Source: Paracyclopina nana
Taxonomy: Eukaryota > Arthropoda > Copepoda > Cyclopoida > Cyclopettidae
NCBI GenBank assembly: GCA_019096065.1
Contig: JAGUCH010000007.1
Location: 3,060,501 to 3,124,500, forward strand
Direction: 5' to 3'
Length of the DNA stretch: 64,000 bases
Part shown: piece by piece, positions 54,780-64,000 of the stretch
How positions within the stretch are numbered: position 1 is the first letter of the stretch
Layout of the letters: the number at the start of each line of letters is the position of its first letter
Notes under the pieces: model-generated
What the model was told of the DNA's origin: nothing
Database searches by the model: none
The model's input: only the letters and a program-made list of their open reading frames with translations
Position numbers and translations under genes: made by a program

Positions 54780-56517
54780 TTTGCACTAAGAATGCAATTC
54801 ATGTTTTTTTTCAAAATGGGCTAAGGAATGTGTGTGTAGGAGAAGAGAGTAGGGATGCTTCCTCCTTTACACAAACTAACTTGAAATGCAGTGTATGTGT
54901 GCACAGTGGGCAACCCTAGTTTTACACAGAGAAAGAAAGCTCCAATTCAAAGAAAGCAATGAGTGCTAGAGCCAAAAGTCTGTTAAATGCTTTCAAACAA
55001 TTTTCGGAGCATTCATAAAAGTGTACTTCTTTTACAGGTCAACTCAGCTCCAGACATTCAGATATTTGTGACTAATTTTGCTTTTTAGTGTCTGAAAATC
55101 AGTATGTCAACTTTTTCACAATGGAAAGCTTATGTCTGACATTTAAATGTCTCCTCAACAGTATCAAGAACATAAACTATACTCAATTGTATATGCTAAA
55201 CTTTACCATGCTAAATTTATTTTATTTATTACAGCCTTTAAAAAAAAGTACAGCAGACTTTTAAAGAAGGCGTCATAGTCCGAAACTGTGGAATCTCATA
55301 ATACAAGATCATGCTGAATAGACCCCTGTGTTATGATTCATTAGACCGGATCGCAAATGCAAATAAATCCAACAAATTATTTTAAGACCAAGTGCCTAGA
55401 TTATCTGATTTTTATTCCAAGGTGATTTTTAGCTACAGCCTTTCAAAAGAATCGCTCAATCACCAAATTGATCACAGCACTCTTGCAGCATTTTTTGTCA
55501 AGTACCTTTGCGTAGGCTGCCGGCAATAATATCGAATTATGGATGTATTTTAAGTCTGAGAAAAGAGTTGAATTTTTGGCCAGTCAAAAGTATTTTCGCG
55601 GATTTGGCCGATTTGCACCAACACAATGAATACAGCTATCTTAGAAGTTGATCCTAGCGCCCTCTATAATTTGAAGTCAAATCCTTTAGTTATAGAAATA
55701 AGCGTCATGACCATGAAATTGACATTGAGCAATCCTAGCGTGTTTTTAGAGCAAAACTTGGCAGCCAACAGAGGCTGTTGCGTAATTATGGAAATTTGAT
55801 ATTAACCTTTTTATCCCGTTTCCGTTCATCTTGCTAGCTGCTCCTGTTCGAAATAACACCCAATCTTACAATAGGATGTCAAAGAAGCATTGGATTTAGC
55901 AGAAAAGCTAAATAAACACGGCGGCAATATAATGTCTCATCTAAAGATATAAAATTACCACGTGCACACTGAGCATTTGTCCCAAGTGTTTGCTCGAAAA
56001 TGTCACAAGATGGCACGCCATTATTATAATACTGAAATCTAATCAATCTATGGAGCCTACAGAGTGACCAACACAATATATAGGGAAACTATGTTATGCC
56101 TACGAAAATTACATCAAATCAAGTAAATAAGTAAACAATTACTTTTGTTGGCTTACCTTGCATTATTCTCGTGCAGTATTTGCGTTCCAAAAACTCGCGA
56201 AATCGCAAAGAACAAACACGCTAACCTTGGGCTAGTTTAGACTTGAGATTTTCAAGCTTTTCTGATGGGTTGAGCTTCAGTGGAAGTAATTTTCACTAGA
56301 GCACTGAATTTTCACAATTCGTGTCCATTCTCGTAGCACTTGAATGAGTTGAATCTTCGCAGTTGAGAGTTGACGAATTTCTCAGCAGAAGAGTGAAAAC
56401 TTGAGTCCGTCAGCTGACAAAAATTGAAATCAAACTGAGGTCTGAGGAGACGGTTGTTGACCGTAAACTGTGAACAACTTTACTCGGCAATAACGAAATT
56501 CGAAAAAGGCTTCGAAA
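54780..56517. other. Intergenic region, nothing recognisable
   Basis: About 1.7 kb between divergently transcribed genes. AT-rich, with no supportable ORF, RNA or inverted repeat. Some of 56200-56517 is expected to be promoter and 5' UTR of the MYND protein gene. Confidence 0.45.
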
Positions 56518-57621
56518 ATGAGCTTCAAAAAGGTGCGATTTTGTGTGTCTTGCCAACAGAGCAACATAAACGGGCTGAAACTCTGCTCCCGATGCAAACT
56601 GATCCGTTATTGCTCACGCGACTGCCAAGGAAGAGACTTCAACTCGCACAAACCCAGTTGCCTTGAGGCTTCGGCTTGGAAGACCAAAATTGAAACTTTG
56701 AAGCAGCAAAGGCCTCCTTCGGAAGACTCACTTCCCTTGAGAAAATCCCTGATCAACATGGCAGAAATCGTATGGAGTTTGGCCAACAAGTACGACAGCT
56801 ACGAATTGGCTGAAATGTACCTCGAAGATTACCTTTGCGAAATCTTGTTCTGGGACGAATTGTCCACGAATCCATCCAATTACAAGTGCGAATTTCGCAT
56901 TCCTTTTGTCATGATTCTCCTGGGTAGTAGCATTTCTCTTGACCTTTAATTTATCAAGCAATCACTTTTTCAACTTCTAGGCAAGGACAATGACGCCATC
57001 ATTTTCATCCACAAATGGCTTTTCCATGAGAGACAAGAACTCACGATGAACGCCTTTTACAAGTCATGGTTGGGCGAGTTTGTCCATGATCAGCCACATG
57101 ATATTGACTTCCTCACCTTCCTAAACAAGAAAAACTTTGATTTCCTCTATGATGCCCCGTTTGCTTATGTGGCTGCCATTTTAGTGATCAAGCTGAAAAG
57201 CGTGCATGAATATGATGAACTGTTGGCAGAACACAAAGTCTGGAGGAAGAACCTTGGCCTAAGCCATGCTGCTCAACTCAGAAACTGCAAGGATGTCATG
57301 AAGTGCATTGATCTCTTCACCCTTGGCAATAGCCAGATTTATGAGAGGAACAAGTTGCATTTGAATGGCTTGATGAAAGTGCTCAATAAGAGAAACACAA
57401 CTCTCCTTGGATTATTGTCATCTGATGATGATGAGTGGCAATGGCAAGCAGACAAAGAACTTTGGTGCATCAATAAGTATAGACCTGATGAAGAAATCCC
57501 CTTGATCATGACCAAGTTCTTGGCCAAGGTTGTTGCCAGGCTTCCTGGTCAAGCGCAAAAAAGAATTCGGGAATTTTGCCAAAGTGACCCTATTGACAAC
57601 ATTGAAAAGTACTGGAAGTAG
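56518..57621 (+). CDS. MYND zinc-finger protein without SET domain, 348 residues
   Basis: Two exons (56518-56923, 56981-57621) join at a Gly codon. The N-terminus is a complete MYND finger: CVSC, CSRC, YCSRDC and HKPSC, residues about 9-50. The rest is helical with no SET motifs (no NHSC, no GxG-Y), ending IDNIEKYWK. MYND fingers bind proline-rich peptides in partners. This may be a small arthropod MYND-only protein or a SMYD relative that lost its SET domain. Its partner and pathway cannot be read from sequence. Confidence 0.8.
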
Positions 57622-57779
57622 AAGTATGTGGGAAGTTGCCTTTTTTGCATTTGGTTTGCAATCAATGAGGTGCGCAAAATGGCCAAGTCAGGTCCCTTTG
57701 AAGTAGCTTAACAATTTGCTGTCTTGTAGAACTTATTTTGTCGATATGATTAGTGGTAATTTTGCTTGTGCCATTTAAA

Positions 57780-57787
57780 TATAAAAA
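57780..57787 (+). promoter_or_regulatory. TATA box of the first DEG/ENaC gene
   Basis: TATAAAAA lies 61 bp upstream of ATG 57841 and 159 bp after the stop of the MYND gene, so the channel gene has its own promoter in a very short intergenic gap. Confidence 0.45.
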
Positions 57788-57840
57788 AGCAAACACTTGC
57801 CAAAGGAACGAGTTCATTTCATATTTCAGCCTTATGCAAA

Positions 57841-59127
57841 ATGGAGTGTCTGGAGCTGATACGAATTCTTATAATTTTTCTACTCAACATATGTCTATTT
57901 GCTGTTCTTGCCATCTCAGCTACAAGACTAATGTCAAGAGAAATGGCTGTGGTTTCAAGTGAGGTTGAAGGCATTGCAACTTTGCCCAGCTTCACCATAT
58001 GCCCAAATTCTGGAGCATTTAAATTATTAGATAACAACGGGTCATCTTTTGAAGATTTGTACCAAATGGTTGACAATTGGAAGAACATTCATGGTTTTGC
58101 CTTAAAATTCACAAAAGATTATTCTAATACGTAAATTCTAATCCTTGCACAGCTTTCAATTTATGAACAATTTTTTAGGAGGATTTTTAATCTTTTGGAT
58201 ATTAATGATATAACACGATTGGAAAATATCACCAAGGTTCCATTCGATGACGTATGGAAATTTGCTCCTCGGTTGAGACACTACAAGCCTTTTTACTTAT
58301 TTCCATGCATCATACTAAACCTTCCAGAATTTAAGATCCCTATCGATGTTTCCGTAACTGTGAGGTTCTTATGCTCTATTTCATTTCATAAGTGTAATAA
58401 GTACCAAGTAGGTCTTGATTGAGCTTTCTAATGTGTCAACCAATATTTTTCACATTGACCGCCATGAGCCATTTCAATCCAGACACAATTACATGTTTGA
58501 TTGGAACCGAAGAGTCGAGCAGGAGTCTTATGAAAGTAAAGTCAAAAGACACAAGGATTTGGCCATATCTGACAGAATAAGATTGCCATCAGAGAAGCAC
58601 AAGTGCAACCCCAACAATGACATGAGCATCACTGCTTGCATCGATAAGTTTTCTGTCCACCTGCTGAAATGTCGCTTTCCTTGGATCAAGAATGTGGATA
58701 GGGAAACTTGCTCTGGATCCGATAAACTGACTGAGTTCATAAAGCTGACAAAAGCATTGGCAGGGTCTCAGATGCAGAAAGCACTAAAGGAAGCTGGATG
58801 CTTAATTCCAAACTGTCGGACAAGGAAATGGTCGATTGTGAAAGAAGATCAAATGAAGTGGTCAAAGACGAATGGTATGCTACTGAGCTATTTTCTGCCA
58901 AGCAGGTCCATGGTGATTGCTCATCAGAACTTGCAATCATAGGACAGTGTAATTCCTTGGATTTATAATTACAGGTATCGGTAGTTGAAGATGTGGAGAT
59001 CTACACTATCTTCAATTTTATAGCGGATGGTGGAGGCTACTTGGGTCTCTTGCTTGGGCAAAGTTTGCTATCAGCATGTGACACCTTAATGGCATGGGCA
59101 AACAAGTTAAAATTTGCCAATATTTAA
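57841..59127 (+). CDS. Compact DEG/ENaC (pickpocket-like) sodium channel subunit, copy 1, 374 residues
   Basis: Four exons (57841-58130, 58179-58359, 58412-58912, 58975-59127) join cleanly. A short cytoplasmic start is followed by TM1 (IRILIIFLLNICLFAVLAI) and an extracellular segment FPTITICP-like LPSFTICPNSGAF. The extracellular domain has about nine cysteines, including ACIDKF, KCRFPW, ETCSGSDKL and GCLIPNC. TM2 (IFNFIADGGGYLGLLLGQSL) contains the GxS selectivity filter as GQS. DEG/ENaC subunits form trimeric amiloride-sensitive sodium channels gated by peptides, acid or force. At 374 residues it is well below the usual 450-700; the N- and C-termini are very short and no His-Gly motif is seen before TM1. 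Confidence 0.85.
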
Positions 59128-59384
59128 CTCAGTTAATATGCGTAATTTTGTCGCCTAGAGCACCAGCCTACAGGCTTTTGTGCTTCAAAAGCTATGGAAT
59201 AAAGCCTAACTGTGCTTAGTCAATATGTAAGCTAGTTTTTGTAAGCATAGTCTGAATACAGATGGGCGGAGCACCTACTTTAATATTTCTTTTGTGCTAC
59301 AAGTTTCCATTGTTTATTTCCAAGTTTCTAAGTTAGTTTCCAAGTGGATTTCATTAAAGGCATATAATTGAAAGTTGCTTAAAA

Positions 59385-60748
59385 ATGAAATTGCGAGGAT
59401 TGCTGCGAGATCTGATTATTTTACTGCTTTTTATAAGTTTAATTGTAGTAGTTGTAGTTTCAGCCAGAAGGCTTTTGTCTGAGGAAATTGCTGTTGTATC
59501 AACTGAAGTTGAAGGAATTGCATCAATTCCAAGCCTGACCATTTGCCCAAATTATGGCATGTTTGAAATTGAAGAAAACCAGGGGAAAACCATGGAAGAT
59601 TTGTATGACAACATCGAAAAATGGAGGCAGAGCTACTTTGGTGTCGTGAAAATTAAGTTTTCTCATGAGTTTTCTGGAAGGTACTAAGGTAAAAATATTG
59701 CTGCTAGGTCATCATTTAAAAGCCTCTCCTTTTAGTAATGCATACGATCTTAACAATGCAGATAAGGTGAAAGAGTTGGAAAAATTGACTAACGTTCAAT
59801 TCAACGACGTTTGGAAGTTTGCTCCAAGATTAAAACATTATAAACCCTATTTCCTTTTGCCATGCACCATTGTGAATATTCCAGAATTCAAAATCCGCGA
59901 ATTTGACTCTGTCACAGTAAAAATAAGAAAATTAATCAACAATAATTACGCAAAAGATAACATTTGTTGATTTCTTAGATCATGACCACTTTACTTGACA
60001 AGTCTACTAATGTGTTTTACGTTGATCGACACAAGCCATTCCAATCCAGGCACAATTACATTTTTGATTGGAACAATCAAGTGGATTTACATCCGTACAA
60101 GAATGCTACCAAAGTGCAAAAAGATATGGTCATAACTGACCGAATCAGACTGCCAACCAAGAACTATGAGTGCAACCCCAGCAATGACAATCGCATCACT
60201 GATTGCATTGATAATTTTATTGTGCAGCGAATGAATTGCACCTTTCCATGGGTGAGGAAGAGCTTTTGGCTAACAGGTAACTTTTCATAAGAAGGCACGA
60301 TCTTAACAAGAATCTTGATTGAAAGGTGTGGAGCTGTGCTCTGGAGCTGATAAACTGAATGAGTTCATTAAGCTGATAAAAGCATTGGTTGCACCAGAAA
60401 TGCAAAAAGCTTTGAAAGAGGCAGGCTGCTTGGTTCCAAATTGTCGAACAAGGAAATGGTCAATCACTCACAGCGAAGAATATGCAGGTCTTGCTGACAA
60501 AGATGCAACAACTTTGAACTACTTACTGCCAAGCCGATCCATGGTAAGCTTCAATTCATTTTACAAACACGATCAAGTAAACTTTGTATCAACCTTAGGT
60601 CACTGTGGTTGAAGATGTGGAGATTTACACAATCTTCAACTTTATAGCTGATGGTGGAGGCTACTTGGGCCTCCTTCTTGGCCAAAGTTTGCTCTCAGGC
60701 ATCGACACTCTGTTGTCATGGAGCAACAAGTTTCACAGATTGATGTAA
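59385..60748 (+). CDS. Compact DEG/ENaC (pickpocket-like) sodium channel subunit, copy 2, 380 residues
   Basis: Five exons (59385-59680, 59736-59916, 59979-60276, 60326-60543, 60599-60748). It has the same layout as copy 1: TM1 (LIILLLFISLIVVVVVSAR), LPSF-equivalent IPSLTICPNYGMF, VDRHKPFQSRHNYIFDWN, CSGADKLNEFIKLIKAL, GCLVPNCRTRKWS and TM2 with GGGYLGLLLGQSLLS. An intron at 60277-60325 splits the exon that is single in copy 1, so one copy gained or lost an intron after duplication. The stop of copy 1 is 257 bp upstream, same strand. A recent tandem duplication is clear from the shared motifs and exon phases. Confidence 0.85.
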
Positions 60749-60812
60749 AATCCATCGTATTTAATGTCCATTGGAATACACAATAATAATAGTTAGATAA
60801 CAAAAAATGCTA

Positions 60813-61539
60813 CTACTGTGTTCCAGTCGACAGGAGTGCCACCACTCCGGACGCCAAGGCCATGGCTCCAATGTAGTTGATGACGGGGGAGAAGCTCCTG
60901 AGGATGTAGAACGAGCAGACAATCATGATGGCCAAGAAGAGGGCGTTGTTAAAAAAGATGCTAAAAGTGGTGGCCTCGTACTCGGCAACCTCGTTTTTCT
61001 TCCACAAAATCCTCTCATCCTTCTCCTTCCGTGAGATCTTCTTGTCACCAGCATCCAGCTGAAACATTCGCATGATTTACAACGCTGTTCAAGCCGAAAT
61101 AATTATCCGATTTTGTAGCTTCTTTACAAATCTTTTAGGCAAAAATTTGAAGCATTGTAAGCAAAAAAAAAATGAAGTTGAAAAACCTTCACACGGAAAC
61201 TCAATTGCTATTTTACGCACTGTTTACCTCCTTGTTCATATCCTTGGCCACTGCAGCCTCGCGCTTGACAGCCACTTTGTGCTTGAGGACATGCTTGGTG
61301 TTCCTGTAAGCGAAGGCCACGAGCCACGTGGAGACCAAGGTGACAATGGCCAAGATGATGGCCGTGGAGGCGGGATCAACAGCATGAATCCTCCAGTACA
61401 GCCAAATGGGAATGGACGAGACGATAAAAGCGTTTCCGTAGAACAGCGCGCTGCTTTTGGCTGAGACGCGACGCGAGAAATCCTGGAGCAGCAGCTCGTC
61501 CTCCTTGTCAGTGCCACGAGTCTTCTTGTCAGCCACCAT
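60813..61539 (-). CDS. SSR3: Translocon-associated protein gamma subunit (TRAP-gamma)
   Basis: Two exons (61228-61539, 60813-61058) encode [20 protein letters not shown] to LLSTGTQ. There are four membrane segments: [65 protein letters not shown] and [16 protein letters not shown] charged cytosolic loop lies between the second and third ([26 protein letters not shown], not all shown). Length and topology match SSR3, which sits beside Sec61 in the ER and assists protein translocation. It converges on DEG/ENaC copy 2 with 64 bp between stops. Confidence 0.9.
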
Positions 61540-62306
61540 CTTGAACTGAAGTTAAAATTTGAGTGTGAGTTGGTCACTTGTTTTTTCGTGAAAGTGTAAA
61601 GTTGTCTTCCACGTCACCGCCGGCTGCGCGTTACTTCAAAAGAGAAGAACAGTACTTTGAAGCATTCTTTTTTTAGTTAACGCAATGTCAACATTGACTC
61701 CAACTGAACGAACGTTACCGCAAAAAAGAAACAAGGAAAGAGAACCAAAGTCAAAATTCGGCAGAACACTGATCTAGGGTAGTTATCAACTGTTTCTTTT
61801 CAATTTTGACCTGCTAAATAATAGAAAAACACTCAATAATAAAAAGTGTTGAATGTAGACACATTTAGGTTTTATCGTTCAAAGTTCTTATTTTGCCAAG
61901 TTTAAGGCAATTTTCAGTTCGTTAATGATGATTTACCAACATTTTCCTTTACCCCTTGGGATGACTGTGTGCTTAGGGCTGACGAAATGTCTTAAAAGCG
62001 AGATGAAATATTTGCTCTAACTCGATTGATAAAAACAATAATTGGGCTAAAAGCTGTTTGTGAGCACTGCTTAAAAATGCATTTAGATCACAAGAATGAA
62101 AATACCAATGCAATGCCATCAATAAAATAATTTCAATAAGTTTTTGATTACCCTAGTGTGTCCCAGCTAATAGGGCGTTAGGTTAGTTTTCCCGTCAGCT
62201 CAATTTTCTGCGAAATCTAATTTTGTAAACAATGCCCTAATAAACTGAAGGTTGTACAGGAAGACAGAGAGAAATATTGGATCGTTTGCTCAATTATTGC
62301 GAGAAA
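61540..62306. other. Divergent promoter region of SSR3 and the syntaxin gene
   Basis: About 770 bp between start codons on opposite strands, plus the 5' UTR of the syntaxin mRNA. No coding sequence, repeat or RNA is recognised. Confidence 0.45.
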
Positions 62307-63713
62307 ATGCCCCGTGATCGACTTGCCGAGTTGCAAGCCTCATCAAAGCACGCGAAACCTTCAGACTCGGCCAACTCCGAGGAAATGAAACCACTCAAAG
62401 ACAAAGACAAGGCCATGTCCTCATCTCAGGCCGATTTTTTCGAAGCTTTAAACGAAGTCTCCGTCAGTATTGACACAGTAAGTCACTCTTTAGTCTTATC
62501 TTGTACTCATAGGACGAGAGACAAAGGAGAAGTGAGATATAATCTATGATGAGTGCATGAATTTATAGAGAGGGGTGCACCGAACGTGCGCGCATATGAT
62601 ATGATTCATATTCATAGCAGCAGTAGTATAGCATAGCATATACATCACTTTCATTTCGAATGAGACGTGCTAATTCGTTGCTCACGCAGGTCCAGAACAA
62701 TGTTGAGGAGGTGAAAAAGCTGCAGAAGAAGATACTCAATTCCGTTCACAAGGACGCCAATGATCATGCCAAGCTGAGTGATTTGAATGAGAGCAACAAG
62801 CGTCTCGGCAACAAGGTCCGAAATTCGCTCAAGGAGGAGCAAGAAAAGGTTGAAAAGAAGCTGACGCCAAAGAAGAGCGCTTTGTCACTGAGCCCGTCCA
62901 AAAGGAAGTCATTGACGTCGCGGCAAGAGACGGATTTGAGGCTTCGTCAGACGCAAATCGCATCGCAGTCCACGCGTTTCTTCAACATCTGGAACGAGTA
63001 CAATCAGTCCCAACTCAATTACAGGGAGCAGACCAAAAAGCTGCTCATCAAGCAGTGCAAAATCACTGGCAACACTGATCTCACCAATGAGGAAATTGAG
63101 CAGATGCTTGATGATGGCAAGACCAACCTCTTTGCCACGTCCATCCTGGACCAAGAAAAATTGGCCAGGCAACAGCTAATGGACTTGCAAGAACGACACG
63201 GTGAATTCCTCAAGGTAATTACAAAAGCATAATCAAGTCCATTTTATTAGCAACTTAATTCCTCTAAAGCTTGAGAAACAAATTGAGGAAGTCCGCGATT
63301 TGTTCATGGAGATTGCCAATCTGGTCACACAACAGGGCGAAATGGTGGACAACATTTATCAGAACGTGACGAGGGCTACCATCGACGTTGAGCAAGGCAA
63401 AGAACACTTGAACAAGGCCGAGCAGTTCATGAAGTCTGCGAGGAAAAAGAAGATCATTCTTGCATGCATTCTCTTAGTTATCATACTAATCATTTTGCTA
63501 GTAATCCTAATAGAATTCGGTGCATTCTCTTCGTCGTCGTCTTCTTCAAACTCTCCACCTTCATCCACTATCGTTTACGTTTACATAACTGAATCGACGA
63601 CAGCTCCTTCAACTTCTAATTTGGATAGTAGTAGTAGTAGTACTGTAATGCCTTCCGTCTCCTCTTCAACAGAGGAGCCCATTCCAATTGTTCCTCCTTC
63701 TTCATTGCCTTGA
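62307..63713 (+). CDS. Syntaxin (plasma-membrane-type Qa-SNARE) with a long Ser/Thr-rich tail, 379 residues
   Basis: Three exons (62307-62477, 62690-63214, 63270-63713). The start MPRDRLAELQAS is chosen over an in-frame ATG at 62277 because it matches the usual (M-x-x-DRL) syntaxin start. Next come an Habc region (FFEALNEVSVSIDTVQNNVEE, then helices), a basic linker (LTPKKSALSLSPSKRKSLTSR), Habc-end and SNARE helix (LVTQQGEMVDNIYQNVTRAT) with the zero-layer Gln at about residue 254, and the transmembrane anchor (about 294-315). Ordinary syntaxins end within a few residues of the anchor; this one continues for about 60 residues, almost all Ser, Thr and Pro, on the extracellular or luminal side. 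It mediates vesicle fusion as a t-SNARE. Confidence 0.85.
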
Positions 63714-64000
63714 TTACTTATTAATCATTAACAATAGCATGTAGCAGTAGAAATTCTTACTAACTGGTTGCATTGTCTGAGGTCAAATTAGCTGGCTGTG
63801 CGTTAATGTGCGAAATGAGAATAATAACGTTTGAATTTTCCCGCCTTCTCTCCGTGTTTATATTAGTGCGACAAAAGTCCGTCAAATTGCGGGGCGCTTC
63901 GATCGTTCTTTCCGGTTCAGAATTTCATGTGGTAAGGTAAACAAATTCTCTCTTTTGACGATTTTTTGACCTTTTTCCCGACAAACGAAGGCTTTTTGGC
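63714..64000. other. 3' flank of the syntaxin gene
   Basis: Contains the expected 3' UTR. A GC-richer segment near 63880-63950, followed by GTAAGGTAAAC, could be a first untranslated exon and donor of a gene beyond the right edge, but this is weak. Confidence 0.3.

Noticed and set aside
62277..62306. In-frame ATG at 62277 as syntaxin start
   Set aside because: MPRDRLAEL at 62307 matches the syntaxin N-terminus; the extra ten residues do not.
1..64000. CRISPR array, operon or bacterial defence system
   Set aside because: Introns, domain families and gene spacing are clearly eukaryotic; no regularly spaced direct repeats of CRISPR type were seen.

Overview
The window is nuclear DNA from an animal, most likely an arthropod with compact genes. 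Most introns are 48-70 bp with GT-AG ends. Several families present are arthropod-typical: an arthropod-style CUB protein, a SMYD protein of the SmydA type, a Cad96Ca-like receptor tyrosine kinase, an aaNAT-like acetyltransferase and pickpocket-like DEG/ENaC channels. I cannot fix the species; a crustacean or basal hexapod would fit. All calls come from reading translations and splice signals by eye; no search was run.

Layout, left to right. 0-9 kb: an acidic orphan protein (+), tail to tail with a Cad96Ca-like receptor kinase (-) whose last intron holds two tRNA-like sequences and a foldback element; then an orphan seven-transmembrane protein (+). 9-13 kb: a foldback element, a DDX49-type DEAD-box helicase (-, one frame break) and a Tctex1-type dynein light chain (-). 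13-19 kb: a secreted CUB protein (-) with a complete SMYD-type MYND/SET gene nested in an intron on the same strand, then a short secreted peptide precursor (+). 19.6-21.2 kb: a 1.63-kb TTAA-bounded palindrome. 21.3-34.7 kb: one many-exon gene (+) for a very large secreted lectin with WSC, about ten C-type lectin, four fibronectin type II, one LamG and five sushi domains.

34.9-42.3 kb is the most striking region. A 208-residue ERI1-family 3'-5' exonuclease gene (-) is cut in two by a 6.75-kb BEL/Pao-type LTR retrotransposon. The LTRs are 162 bp and differ at one base, and the insertion is flanked by a perfect 5-bp target duplication (AATAA). The element lacks an integrase. In its place is a spliced ORF with three zinc knuckles and a region resembling a degenerate 3'-5' exonuclease fold.

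42.8-64 kb: a GNAT acetyltransferase (+, two frame breaks), a tRNA-Glu-like sequence, another foldback, a 2157-residue repetitive charged protein (+) tail to tail with a 5'-exon-containing acidic protein (-), a MYND-finger protein (+), two tandem compact DEG/ENaC channels (+), TRAP-gamma/SSR3 (-) and a syntaxin with an unusual Ser/Thr-rich tail beyond its membrane anchor (+). The genes are mostly unrelated housekeeping and membrane functions rather than an operon-like system. The interesting biology is in the mobile elements (one LTR element and four inverted-repeat elements), the interrupted RNA exonuclease and the giant lectin.
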